This document shows positions 8,338 through 17,616 of a stretch of 64,000 bases of DNA, one piece after another. The stretch covers positions 35,761 through 99,760 of the forward strand of contig NZ_JACJTO010000012.1 in assembly GCF_014698755.1 (NCBI RefSeq). The letters run 5' to 3'. The notes under the pieces are model-generated. The model had not been told where the DNA came from and made no database searches. It saw only the letters and a program-made list of their open reading frames with translations. The position numbers and the translations under genes are program-made. Each line of letters opens with the position of its first letter. Positions within the stretch are counted from its first letter, which is position 1. The DNA comes from Aphanizomenon flos-aquae FACHB-1287. Its GTDB lineage: Bacteria > Cyanobacteriota > Cyanobacteriia > Cyanobacteriales > Nostocaceae.

Positions 8338-9603
8338 ATGAAAATTCTTCATCTTTCAGATATCCATATTGGTAGCGGTTTTTCCCACGGACGCGTTAAT
8401 CCAGCTACAGGTTTAAATACACGACTAGAGGATTTTGTCAAAACATTATCTTTATGTATTGACCGAGCGATCGCTGATCATGTAGACTTGGTTTTATTTG
8501 GTGGTGATGCTTTCCCGAACGCCACACCAGCACCCTATATTCAAGAAGCTTTTGCTAATCAATTTCGGCGTTTGGTAGCTGCTGATATTCCTACTGTATT
8601 ATTAGTGGGAAATCATGACCAGCATTCCCAAGGTGTGGGAGGTGCTAGTTTAAATATTTACCGGACTTTGGGTGTACCTGGGTTTGTGGTTGGTGATACT
8701 TTAACTACTCATCGTCTCTCTACCCGTAACGGAGATGTGCAAATAATTACTCTTCCTTGGCTAACTCGTTCTACCTTAATGACCCGTCAAGAGACTCAAG
8801 GTTCTTCTCTAGCAGAAGTAAACCAACTCCTTACAGACCGTTTACAGGTGGTTATAGAAGGAGAAATTCGCCGGCTTGACCCGCATATACCAACGGTGCT
8901 TTTAGCCCATTTAATGGCTGATAATGCTACTTTAGGAGCAGAACGTTTATTGGCTGTGGGGAAAGGTTTTACTTTACCTTTATCTTTATTAACTCGACCA
9001 TGTTTTGATTATGTGGCTTTAGGTCATGTCCATAGGCATCAAAACCTAAATAAATCTAATGACCCACCGGTAATTTATCCCGGAAGTATTGAACGGGTGG
9101 ATTTTAGCGAGGAGAAGGAAGATAAAGGTTATGTCATGATAGATTTAGAACGGGGAAAGGTAAATTGGGAATTTTGTCCCCTACCTGTGCGAACGTTTCG
9201 GACTATTGAGGTAGATTTATCTAAGCAAGATGATCCCCAAAAGGCATTATTAAAAGGAATTGGTAAATATGATATTCAAGATAATGTAGTGCGATTAATT
9301 TACAAATTGCGGTCAGAACAATTGGATTTAATTGATAACTCTTCCTTACACCAAGCTTTAAGTATAGCACACACTTACACTATTCAAGCTGAATTAGTTA
9401 GTCAATTAGCAAAGCCCCGCATTCCCGAATTAACTGCTAGTAGTAGTATTGACCCAATGGAAGCTTTAAAAACTTACTTAAATAATCGGGAAGACTTAAA
9501 AGATATTATGTCACCTATGTTGGAAGCAGCACAAAATTTATTAGCAAATGATGAGGAAATTTGCTTAGAACCTGAAGCAAGAAATCAAAAGTTAAAAGTC
9601 TAA
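8338..9603 (+). CDS. sbcD: SbcD/Mre11-type DNA repair exonuclease
   Basis: This is a calcineurin-fold metallophosphoesterase of the Mre11/SbcD family, acting on DNA ends and hairpins together with an SbcC/Rad50-type ATPase. Metal-binding motifs are visible: LHLSDIHIG (near residue 4), LVLFGGDAF (near 58), VGNHDQH (near 92), LLAHLM and ALGHVHRHQ. At 421 residues the length is normal. No sbcC lies next to it in this window. The last codons and the DNA just after the stop repeat AAAGTTAAAAGTC, so a short tandem repeat has contributed the C-terminal residues. The upstream STRR may carry its expression signals. Confidence 0.9.
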   Translation: MKILHLSDIHIGSGFSHGRVNPATGLNTRLEDFVKTLSLCIDRAIADHVDLVLFGGDAFPNATPAPYIQEAFANQFRRLVAADIPTVLLVGNHDQHSQGVGGASLNIYRTLGVPGFVVGDTLTTHRLSTRNGDVQIITLPWLTRSTLMTRQETQGSSLAEVNQLLTDRLQVVIEGEIRRLDPHIPTVLLAHLMADNATLGAERLLAVGKGFTLPLSLLTRPCFDYVALGHVHRHQNLNKSNDPPVIYPGSIERVDFSEEKEDKGYVMIDLERGKVNWEFCPLPVRTFRTIEVDLSKQDDPQKALLKGIGKYDIQDNVVRLIYKLRSEQLDLIDNSSLHQALSIAHTYTIQAELVSQLAKPRIPELTASSSIDPMEALKTYLNNREDLKDIMSPMLEAAQNLLANDEEICLEPEARNQKLKV

Positions 9604-9655
9604 AGTTAAAAGTCACAATTAAGAGGATTTTCAAGGGGATTGATACGGGTAAAAT

Positions 9656-10147
9656 TTATCTATTTAATCTATTTTGCCAATTGGTAATAGCTCGCAAATA
9701 TGCCATAATAGGAATTTGATAAACTTCAATAAAAATCCAAACAATAATTCCTAAATGTGACAAAAAAGTTAACACAGTCCAAACCAATGGAATCCATGAG
9801 AGGGGAACATGAGAGCGAGGAGGAAAATAATATGCTGTTACCCCTATTAAAGTGGTTGGTAAAATAATAAAAGCAATTGCAGATAAACCATAACCCCAAC
9901 CTAATTCCACATTTTCTAATCGTGCTTGTGTCCACGTAAATCCATTCCAATTCCAAATTAAAGGTGGTTCTCTAGAAGGCATTTTAACCTGTTGTAATTC
10001 TAGGTTAACTGTGAAAATTTCGTTACAAAAATCACAGCACATAGCCTCCATCATTAACATTTGAGAAATTTTACCAACGCGACATATTGGACATGGATAA
10101 TCTTCTTGAAAGTTTAAAGCTGTGGACAAAATTGGAGATTTGGGCAT
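9656..10147 (-). CDS. Zinc-ribbon plus two-TM hypothetical protein
   Basis: This 163-residue protein has an N-terminal zinc-ribbon-like region: CPIC (about residues 18-21), then CCDFC (about 37-41). Two membrane segments follow (GLSAIAFIILPTTLIGVTAYY and WTVLTFLSHLGIIVWIFIEV). The order zinc ribbon then membrane hairpin suggests a membrane-tethered protein with a cytoplasmic metal site. I do not recognise the family. The ATG at 10147 is preceded by AAAAAAGGAG on the coding strand, a good ribosome-binding site. Confidence 0.65.
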   Translation of the reverse strand: MPKSPILSTALNFQEDYPCPICRVGKISQMLMMEAMCCDFCNEIFTVNLELQQVKMPSREPPLIWNWNGFTWTQARLENVELGWGYGLSAIAFIILPTTLIGVTAYYFPPRSHVPLSWIPLVWTVLTFLSHLGIIVWIFIEVYQIPIMAYLRAITNWQNRLNR

Positions 10148-10330
10148 AATTAAACTACTCCTTTTTTAATATCTGTAATTGATAATTAATAATTGCACGA
10201 TACATGACAAATTTTTAATCAAAAATAAATTATAAAGCGAATTTGACTCCTGGATTTTTTTTAATAAAACAACCTAGTTTTTTGATAAAACCAGGTTGAA
10301 TATGATATGATAATAATATTGAAAGTGTAA

Positions 10331-10636
10331 CTAATCTAGAAAACCCATCAAAATTTCGGAATCATCAAAGGTATTTGGTGCTATGGGACGATTTCCAAAT
10401 ATAGAATAGTTTTCAGCAATTACCAAAGCACTAGAAGCAATGGGACGAATACCAGACAAGTTGATACTATCAACCACTTGGAATGTATTTGCACCTATGG
10501 GACGAATTCCCATGGAGTTGTAGGTATCAACTACTTGTAAAGTCCCAGCAGTAATGGGACGCACTCCGGCGACTATGATTGTCCCTGGGGTAGTTTGTTC
10601 CGTATTACCACTGTTATCCTGATTATTTTCTTCCAC
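10331..10636 (-). CDS. RPI-repeat protein, unknown function
   Basis: This 101-residue protein is built of four degenerate units of about 22-24 residues, each opening with GxRPI: GVRPITAGTLQVVDTYNSM, GIRPIGANTFQVVDSINLS, GIRPIASSALVIAENYSIF and a shorter last unit starting GNRPIAP. A Gly/Asn/Thr-rich leader (1-22) precedes them. There is no signal peptide or membrane segment. GTG 10636 is chosen because AGGAGA lies 7 bases upstream. The function is unknown. Such short repeats suggest a beta-type solenoid or assembly protein, which is inference. Confidence 0.6.
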   Translation of the reverse strand: MEENNQDNSGNTEQTTPGTIIVAGVRPITAGTLQVVDTYNSMGIRPIGANTFQVVDSINLSGIRPIASSALVIAENYSIFGNRPIAPNTFDDSEILMGFLD

Positions 10637-10926
10637 TGTTATTTCTCCTTTGTATCTGATGACACTTTCTCAAACTGAATCTTTGTTTGTTAAGTGAATT
10701 TTACAATAATTAAGGAAAGAAGTATTTTTTTTCCCATATATTCAGAGTCTAACCCTAAACCAGCATATATCACAGGTTAAATCTGAGATTGATATATTTT
10801 TTAATCCGGTTAGACTTTTGATTATATCAGATCATGTACATTTATTTTGCTACGGATAAGTTATCTCCAGTGATAAAATAATTTTATCTTGCTGATAATA
10901 TTCCTATGATCATCAAATTTATTCAT

Positions 10927-11334
10927 TTAAAGAATTAAGTAACTATGCCATTTTGGTTGAGAATCTTGACGGTTTTTTTCTGGTATTAATAACCGCCAAC
11001 TTTTACCTTCTTTCTGAATTTGTAGATAAACTTCAAAGGGTTTTTCTATTTGTTTAAAACTGCGTTTTGGTAGTTTTACAGTAAAGTCATAATTTCCCTT
11101 TACCCGATAAGCTGGTAGGTTTTCAATGCTAAGGGGTTGTTGTTGAGTAATAGATATTCGCTGAATGTTAACTTTTTGGAAGTTTAAATCTAGTTGTTGA
11201 TTAAGTTGCTGTTGGGTTTGTTTTAACTGGAGTGCAATGGCTTTTTGCACTAATTCCGGTGTGGGTAATAAGACAATACTAGTACAAGCTGTGAGGAAAA
11301 TTATCAAAATTGTTGTAAAAGTTAATTTAATCAT
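10927..11334 (-). CDS. Putative lipoprotein
   Basis: This 135-residue protein has a short hydrophobic leader ending LTAC (Cys17), a canonical lipobox, so an exported lipid-anchored protein is expected. The mature part is Gln/Lys-rich and probably folds as beta-strands (YRVKGNYDFTVKLPKRSF). I do not recognise the family. The start codon lies inside a 10-bp tandem repeat (11331-11370), so a second ATG occurs 10 bp upstream, out of frame. That upstream frame reads only five codons (MIKYD) before a stop overlapping the real gene, and might dampen translation. Confidence 0.6.
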   Translation of the reverse strand: MIKLTFTTILIIFLTACTSIVLLPTPELVQKAIALQLKQTQQQLNQQLDLNFQKVNIQRISITQQQPLSIENLPAYRVKGNYDFTVKLPKRSFKQIEKPFEVYLQIQKEGKSWRLLIPEKNRQDSQPKWHSYLIL

Positions 11335-11370
11335 ATTTAATCATATTTAATTATATTTAATTATATTTAA
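11331..11370. repeat. Four 10-bp tandem units over a start codon
   Basis: The unit TCATATTTAA/TTATATTTAA occurs four times in register. The unit nearest the lipoprotein gene contains its start codon (minus strand). Confidence 0.85.
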
Positions 11371-11400
11371 TTTCTTCTTGATGTATTTGATATATTCCTC

Positions 11401-11658
11401 CTAACCACCATTTACTGGCGGAATTAATACCACTTCGTCACCATTTTGGAGAATAGTATCTGGTTCAACAAATTGTAAATTCACACCAAAGCGGGTTATT
11501 TCCCGCCATTTGCTTAATTTTGGTTGTTTAGCAATTAAGTAATCACAGACAGCTTGAACTGGTGTACCATTAGGAAAATCTAATTCTAATTCTGACACAT
11601 CAAAAGCTTCTTGATAAACAGCAAATAACTTGACGGTTACGGTGGTAGATTGGGACAT
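11401..11658 (-). CDS. MoaD/ThiS-family ubiquitin-like protein
   Basis: This 85-residue beta-grasp protein ends in the required C-terminal Gly-Gly (PPVNGG). It has the family pattern VKLFAVYQEA ... VCDYLIAKQP ... GDEVVLIPP. Members are activated by adenylation at the terminal glycine and carry sulfur for molybdopterin, thiamin, cysteine or tRNA thiolation. No moaE, thiF or thiG partner is in the window, so the pathway is open. The ATG at 11658 has little visible ribosome-binding site. It lies 23 bp after the receptor-ATPase gene on the same strand and could be its operon partner. Confidence 0.8.
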   Translation of the reverse strand: MSQSTTVTVKLFAVYQEAFDVSELELDFPNGTPVQAVCDYLIAKQPKLSKWREITRFGVNLQFVEPDTILQNGDEVVLIPPVNGG

Positions 11659-11681
11659 ATAATTTTTGTATACAACCTAAT

Positions 11682-14342
11682 TTAATCATTGGGAATCATT
11701 GTAAACTGACCTTGTTGAATTTGTAAAAGAATAGATTGACCTTCTCGCTCTCTTTCTGGTGTAAACTTGAGAGGATAGCCAGAAGTTTCACTTGCGGTCA
11801 GACTGACATTTTCCAGCCCTCTTAATACCGTATCACGAGTTGCATTATTAGATAAAGTTTTAATTAAAGCCTGAGTTGCATCAAAGCTAATTGCAGTCCG
11901 CCAACTAATACCTCCCCCCCACTTCCGCGCTGATTTTTCCGCAAAAGGTTGAGCTTGTAATGTTTCTCCAAACCAGGGTACTGCAATTCTTAAACCCTCT
12001 ACATTCTTCCTACCGTTGTCTAGGATATCACCCTTATAAAGAATACCTCCACCTAACATTTTTAATTCTGGTTTTGGTGGATTTTGGGTTTTGAGTGTTT
12101 TGTTTATTTTGGTAATCTCTTTAGCAATCGGAATAGCTTTATTAATGGTATCTGCATCTGGAAACAATAACGCTGCTTCTGCCTTATAATCATAGACACT
12201 GTTAGTAACTTCTTTCTCTGGATCAAATTTAGAAGCAGTTAAATTAATTAAAGGTTTACGAACCACCTCACCTCCTAGTTTTTCAAATTGATTTGTGAAT
12301 ATCTCTCTGATACTATTACTATATGTACTACTTGGATTTCCAAAAACTACTGCTTTTTTTAATTGCAGAGTTTTATAAGTGTATTCAGCAAGTGTTTTTC
12401 CTGCACTTTTATCAGAATAAACTACTCTAAAGAAAACTGGATTGTTTAGAAAAATGCTGGCACTTGTGGGGGAAACAAGTGCTAATTTTGCTTTTTCATA
12501 TTCTGGTAATGCAAGCCGAGTAGCTTCACTAGAATTATGTCCAATTACTCCGATTATGGAAGAATCTTTGGTGAGTTCTTGTGCTACTTCTTTAGCTTTT
12601 TTTGTGTTGCTATCATTAGCAATTACAATCTCTAGTAATCTGCGGTTTAATCCCTTATTCCTATTGAATTGGTCTTGTGCTTGGGCTACCCCACGTAATA
12701 CTTCTACAGGAGTAGTTTTATTTTTGTCTAATGATACAACTACTGCTAAGGTAAACGGAGAACCTTGTTGACGAGCCAGGGAATTATTATAATAAATTAG
12801 CACTTCTGGGTCATAGCGATTAGCGTCTACAGCTTGTTGAAATAATGTAATTGCTTCTTGATAATTAGCTTGTTGGAAGGCTTGAATACCTTTGTCACGA
12901 GGGATATTATTAATCTCAGGAAAGAAAGTGCTATTACCTCGACTAATTCTACTATTATCTACTACACAAAAAACACCTAATTCCTTTCTTTCATCTGTTG
13001 GACAAGTTTTCATTTGAGAAATACCTGTCAATAGAAGACTAGCAGTAATAAAAACAGCAGAGGCTATTGTAGTTAAAACAATCAAATTAGACTTTACGGG
13101 AATAGCTGAAGTATTAACTTCACTTGGTTGATGTAAATTAATATTAATGTCACCAGGATATGACAAGGAACTATTAATAGTTTTTGAATGTAGAATTATA
13201 TGACTAGGACTTTTTTTTTGCTCAATTTTATCTAACTCGTGAATTTCGTCCCTTAGTGGGTGACGTTGTATAATCCAGAGCCGGACAAATTCTATTTTAA
13301 CCCTGTCCTTTACTTGATCTAAAAAATCATTAACTCTGAGAATTTTTGTTGTTTCTATAATTAATTTATTTTCTATTTCAGGTCTATATTTTCTGATTAA
13401 TTCAATATAATTCTCTGAATTTTCTTGTGCTTCTGCTATTGCTGCAAAAACAACCCTTTCTAGAATTGGAAATCCTTCCCAAAACCATGTTAAACCAGCT
13501 TCAGATAATTCAATTGCTTTGTTAATAATGAATTTGACATCTTTACTATTAACTGTCCATTTATTCTCCTCTCGCGCTCTCCCAAAAATAGTAAAACATA
13601 TTGCTTGGGTAAAATAAGGGTGTCCTAATGATAGCTCAAAAATGGTTTTTATTGCATCTTCCTCATATTCAAGGCTATTTTTCGCTGGGTCAACAATCAA
13701 TTTTCTTGTACTATCTTCATCTAATAACCCAATTTCCTTTTTAGGTACATCTTTAAATAGCTTACTTATTCTGTGATTATTTACCGATCTTTGCTCTATT
13801 AATGAAATTAAAAATAGTTTTTTGCTAAGATTAATCAGTGCGGATAAATAGTTATAAACTTGTTCTAATAATTCTGAATCATGACTATTCATTAAAGCAT
13901 CAAATTCATCAAGTAGCAATACTAGATTTTTGTTTTCTAATAATTGATATACTTGGGGTAAGAACTCATGAGAAAAAATTCCTAAATCTAATTCTAACTC
14001 TGTAATTTCCGGTAGTTTAATATTTTTATTATCTAACGAGAGATTACTAACTATCTCCTGAGCTAAAACTACTAAAATTGTACTTAGCGATTCTTGACTA
14101 TAAGATTGTAAATTAAATGCAACAAAAACACACTCATTTAAGTCATTCAAGCCATGAGGAATATTCCTAATGACGGATGACTTACCAATGCGTCGTTGAC
14201 CATATAAGCAGATGATCTTTTGATTATGTTGAATACTGTCTTGAATGAACGAAAATAGGTTTTCTCGCCCAAAAAACAACTGTTGGTCAATGGGACGACC
14301 AATAATATAAGGATTCCTTTGAGACATAAGAGAATTAATCAT
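11682..14342 (-). CDS. STAND-like NTPase-TM-periplasmic-binding receptor (copy 1)
   Basis: This 886-residue fusion begins with a P-loop NTPase domain: Walker A GQRRIGKS (48-55) and Walker B LVLLLDEFDAL, followed by a lid/winged-helix-like region (about 200-370). One membrane helix follows (about 419-441). The outer part has two Cys (TCPTDERKELGVFC), a TPR-like hairpin (AFQQANYQEAITLFQQAV) and a type-1 periplasmic-binding fold like LivJ/LivK (VIGHNSSEATRLALPEYEKA). The topology suggests a receptor that senses a small ligand, perhaps an amino acid, outside the membrane and drives an ATPase inside. The ligand and output are unknown. ATG 14327 is an alternative start. It is a paralogue of the gene at 14396-17530. 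Confidence 0.75.
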   Translation of the reverse strand: MINSLMSQRNPYIIGRPIDQQLFFGRENLFSFIQDSIQHNQKIICLYGQRRIGKSSVIRNIPHGLNDLNECVFVAFNLQSYSQESLSTILVVLAQEIVSNLSLDNKNIKLPEITELELDLGIFSHEFLPQVYQLLENKNLVLLLDEFDALMNSHDSELLEQVYNYLSALINLSKKLFLISLIEQRSVNNHRISKLFKDVPKKEIGLLDEDSTRKLIVDPAKNSLEYEEDAIKTIFELSLGHPYFTQAICFTIFGRAREENKWTVNSKDVKFIINKAIELSEAGLTWFWEGFPILERVVFAAIAEAQENSENYIELIRKYRPEIENKLIIETTKILRVNDFLDQVKDRVKIEFVRLWIIQRHPLRDEIHELDKIEQKKSPSHIILHSKTINSSLSYPGDININLHQPSEVNTSAIPVKSNLIVLTTIASAVFITASLLLTGISQMKTCPTDERKELGVFCVVDNSRISRGNSTFFPEINNIPRDKGIQAFQQANYQEAITLFQQAVDANRYDPEVLIYYNNSLARQQGSPFTLAVVVSLDKNKTTPVEVLRGVAQAQDQFNRNKGLNRRLLEIVIANDSNTKKAKEVAQELTKDSSIIGVIGHNSSEATRLALPEYEKAKLALVSPTSASIFLNNPVFFRVVYSDKSAGKTLAEYTYKTLQLKKAVVFGNPSSTYSNSIREIFTNQFEKLGGEVVRKPLINLTASKFDPEKEVTNSVYDYKAEAALLFPDADTINKAIPIAKEITKINKTLKTQNPPKPELKMLGGGILYKGDILDNGRKNVEGLRIAVPWFGETLQAQPFAEKSARKWGGGISWRTAISFDATQALIKTLSNNATRDTVLRGLENVSLTASETSGYPLKFTPEREREGQSILLQIQQGQFTMIPND
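12061..12900. repeat. 840-bp near-identical block, copy 1 (partner 14772-15611)
   Basis: This segment of the first receptor-ATPase gene matches 14772-15611 with no gaps at a constant offset of 2711 bp. I counted five substitutions by eye, four of them clustered near 12404-12431. Flanking parts of the two genes are clearly less alike. This is the pattern expected from recent gene conversion or duplication. Confidence 0.9.
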
Positions 14343-14395
14343 ACCTTTATAATACCGCTAAAAGTGTTAATTTCATCGGTAAAACCTCATAGCTG

Positions 14396-17300
14396 TTATG
14401 GAGTAATTTCTACAAATTTACCCCCCTTAATTTCTAAAAGAATAGATTGACCTTCACGCTCTCTTTCTGAGGTAAACCTGAGAGGATAGCCAGAAGTTTC
14501 ACTTGCGGACAGACTGACATTTTCCAGATCTCTTAATACTGTATCACGAGTTGCATTATTAGATAAAGTTTTAATTAAAGCTTGAGTTGCATCAAAGCTA
14601 GTTGCAGTCCGCCAACTAATATCTCCTCCCCACTTCCGCGCTGATTTTTGGGCAAAAGATTGAGCTTGTGATGTTTCTCTAAACCAGGGTACTGCAATTA
14701 TTAAACCCTCTACATTATTGCCACCGCTGGTTAAAGTTTCATTTGTATAAAGAGTATCTCCAGCTAACATTTTTAATTCTGGTCTTGGTGGATTTTGGGT
14801 TTTGAGTGTTTTGTTTATTTTGGTAATCTCTTTAGCAATCGGAATAGCTTTATTAATGGTATCTGCATCTGGAAACAATAACGCTGCTTCTGCCTTATAA
14901 TCATAGACACTGTTAGTAACTTCTTTCTCTGGATCAAATTTAGAAGCAGTTAAATTAATTAAAGGTTTACGAACCACCTCACCTCCTAGTTTTTCAAATT
15001 GATTTGTGAATATCTCTCTGATACTATTACTATATGTACTACTTGGATTTCCAAAAACTACTGCTTTTTTTAATTGCAGAGTTTTATAAGTGTATTCAGC
15101 AAGTGTTTTTCCTGTACTTTCATCAGAATTAACTGCTCTAAAGAAAACTGGATTGTTTAGAAAAATGCTGGCACTTGTGGGGGAAACAAGTGCTAATTTT
15201 GCTTTTTCATATTCTGGTAATGCAAGCCGAGTAGCTTCACTAGAATTATGTCCAATTACTCCGATTATGGAAGAATCTTTGGTGAGTTCTTGTGCTACTT
15301 CTTTAGCTTTTTTTGTGTTGCTATCATTAGCAATTACAATCTCTAGTAATCTGCGGTTTAATCCCTTATTCCTATTGAATTGGTCTTGTGCTTGGGCTAC
15401 CCCACGTAATACTTCTACAGGAGTAGTTTTATTTTTGTCTAATGATACAACTACTGCTAAGGTAAACGGAGAACCTTGTTGACGAGCCAGGGAATTATTA
15501 TAATAAATTAGCACTTCTGGGTCATAGCGATTAGCGTCTACAGCTTGTTGAAATAATGTAATTGCTTCTTGATAATTAGCTTGTTGGAAGGCTTGAATAC
15601 CTTTGTCACGATAGGTATTAGTAATCTCTGAGAAGAAAATGCTATTACCTCGACTAATTCTACTATTATCTGCTACACAAAAAACACCAAAGGCCTTTCT
15701 TTCACTTGGTGGACAAGTTCTCAAACCTTGGGAAATACCTACACCAATAACTACAACTCCAGCTAATCCTAAAGATGCTATTGGTCTTGAAATACGGTTG
15801 AGCCATTGGAGCATGATTGTAGAAGGTTTTTTATTTAAAGATTTAGCCGCAACGTTAAGATTAGTGTTAGACCGAAGGGCTTGAATTTCTTTTAATCTTT
15901 GTTGAAATGATATTCTGTTTGGATCAATTTTTAAACCTAATTGACATCGTTCCGTTGCTTTAATCCATTCTCTTGCAATTATCAATTTATGGACATAATT
16001 TTCTATTGTCTGTAAAAAACCATCTTTACTACTTTCGCTATCAATTTCGTTAGCTAGTCTGTAAATTTCCAAGGCTTGCTCAAAATTTTCTGCCTTTGAG
16101 TATTTTTCAGCTACAGTTAATAAAGGCTGTAAAACAGACTGTTGTTTATTTATATTTCCGATAAAAGAATAGAAATGATAGGCTCGTTCGTAAAGTTCAC
16201 AGGCTTTATTAAGTTCTTGAATCTTTAAATATTCGTCAGCCAAAGATGTTACAGTTTTAAAGTTATTAGGATTAAGCTTTAAAGCCAGTTCATAAGTTTG
16301 TACCGCCTGTGTATCATGATGTTCTCGCAAATCATCTGCTACTGACAAGAGCTTATTAATATTTTCTTGTTTAACTGTCTCTAAATTGCTAATTTCATCT
16401 TTTAGCTTATGGCTTTTCACCAACCAACGACGGACAAATTCTACCTTAACCCTGTTATTATCTAAAAAACCATATTCATGTAATTGTTCGTCTGCTTTCT
16501 TCAAATATTCTGTTTCTATTCCATGGTTTCTTAATAGCATTAGCTGGGGAGGTTCATTTTCTTTAATAGGTATATTTTGAGCCTCTGCTGCTGCTGTAAA
16601 AATAACTTGCTGCTCAGTAGTTAATCCGCGCCAGAACCAATCTAAACCACCTTCAGCTAATCCAATTGCTCTATCTACAATACTTTTAACATCATGACCA
16701 TTTATACTCTGGGGAAGCACATTTGTTGGAGTATGGCGATCGCGTGCTAGATTATGAATGGCATAACATATACACTGGGTAAAATAAGGATGTCCTGCGG
16801 ATAATTGAAAAATTGCTTGTATTGCTTCTTCTTCATAGTTTAAAATATTCTCATCAGGTTGAATAATTAACTTTTGAGTATCCTCTTTATTTAACAAACC
16901 AATTTCTATATTTGGTGATCCTCGGAAGAAAGAAGATAAGTTTCCTAACTTTGATATATGTCTTCCTACTATTGGGATAATAAATAATTTATTATCTTTT
17001 TGCAGTAATTGAATAATATAATTACAAAAGTTATTACTATATGTATCTAATTCAGTATCTCTTTCAGTCAAAACATCAAATTCATCCCATAGCAAAACCA
17101 ATTTTTTATTACCTAATTGTTGATAAACTGTTGGTAGAAATTCACGAGAAAAAATCTCAATATTGGTAGGAATATTCTCCGCTAAATGGCTTAAAACTTG
17201 CTTATTGGTTTCTAGGTTTTCTATAATTCCAATCGCAATTAAACTTAGAATTTTTTGAGTAGACAAATTTTCTTCATCGTTAAAATCCAAACTGTTAAAA

Positions 17301-17530
17301 TCGAAACTGATAAAAACGAATTCATTTGTACTCAATTTCTGACTCAATTTTTTAGGAATTTGTGCAATTACAGATGATTTGCCAATCCGTCTTTGACCAT
17401 ATAATAAAATTAGTTGTTCATTGTTTTGAAGACTATCATTAATATCGCTAAACTCAGGTTCGCGTCCAAAAAATTTATTTGGATCTCTAATTGGAACACC
17501 TATGATGTAAGGATTTGGACGGAAAGGCAT
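14396..17530 (-). CDS. STAND-like NTPase-TPR-TM-periplasmic-binding receptor (copy 2)
   Basis: This 1044-residue paralogue has the NTPase domain with Walker A GQRRIGKS (45-52) and Walker B LVLLWDEFD (144-152). A TPR-like helical array (about 390-555) is present here but absent from copy 1. One membrane helix follows (about 583-605), then the two-Cys segment (TCPPSERKAFGVFC), a TPR-like hairpin and the LivJ-like binding domain. The extra TPRs suggest that the cytoplasmic half recruits a different partner from copy 1. ATG 17530 has AAGGAGT 12-18 bases upstream. It lies 53 bp before copy 1 and 86 bp after the smaller ATPase, all on one strand. Its function is not established. Confidence 0.75.
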   Translation of the reverse strand: MPFRPNPYIIGVPIRDPNKFFGREPEFSDINDSLQNNEQLILLYGQRRIGKSSVIAQIPKKLSQKLSTNEFVFISFDFNSLDFNDEENLSTQKILSLIAIGIIENLETNKQVLSHLAENIPTNIEIFSREFLPTVYQQLGNKKLVLLWDEFDVLTERDTELDTYSNNFCNYIIQLLQKDNKLFIIPIVGRHISKLGNLSSFFRGSPNIEIGLLNKEDTQKLIIQPDENILNYEEEAIQAIFQLSAGHPYFTQCICYAIHNLARDRHTPTNVLPQSINGHDVKSIVDRAIGLAEGGLDWFWRGLTTEQQVIFTAAAEAQNIPIKENEPPQLMLLRNHGIETEYLKKADEQLHEYGFLDNNRVKVEFVRRWLVKSHKLKDEISNLETVKQENINKLLSVADDLREHHDTQAVQTYELALKLNPNNFKTVTSLADEYLKIQELNKACELYERAYHFYSFIGNINKQQSVLQPLLTVAEKYSKAENFEQALEIYRLANEIDSESSKDGFLQTIENYVHKLIIAREWIKATERCQLGLKIDPNRISFQQRLKEIQALRSNTNLNVAAKSLNKKPSTIMLQWLNRISRPIASLGLAGVVVIGVGISQGLRTCPPSERKAFGVFCVADNSRISRGNSIFFSEITNTYRDKGIQAFQQANYQEAITLFQQAVDANRYDPEVLIYYNNSLARQQGSPFTLAVVVSLDKNKTTPVEVLRGVAQAQDQFNRNKGLNRRLLEIVIANDSNTKKAKEVAQELTKDSSIIGVIGHNSSEATRLALPEYEKAKLALVSPTSASIFLNNPVFFRAVNSDESTGKTLAEYTYKTLQLKKAVVFGNPSSTYSNSIREIFTNQFEKLGGEVVRKPLINLTASKFDPEKEVTNSVYDYKAEAALLFPDADTINKAIPIAKEITKINKTLKTQNPPRPELKMLAGDTLYTNETLTSGGNNVEGLIIAVPWFRETSQAQSFAQKSARKWGGDISWRTATSFDATQALIKTLSNNATRDTVLRDLENVSLSASETSGYPLRFTSEREREGQSILLEIKGGKFVEITP
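14772..15611. repeat. 840-bp near-identical block, copy 2 (partner 12061-12900)
   Basis: Partner of the block at 12061-12900. It encodes the TPR-like hairpin and most of the binding domain of the longer receptor. Confidence 0.9.
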
Positions 17531-17616
17531 ATTTTATGTACTCCTTGTTAATTTCAGATCAATTATTGTCTATAAACTCAGTCGAGAAGTCCAAAATAAC
17601 TTCTCTATTCAAATAT

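Noticed and set aside
12442..15482. Plus-strand frames antisense to the two receptor genes, almost identical to each other
   Set aside because: They are shadows of the duplicated block; the minus-strand frames carry clear domains.
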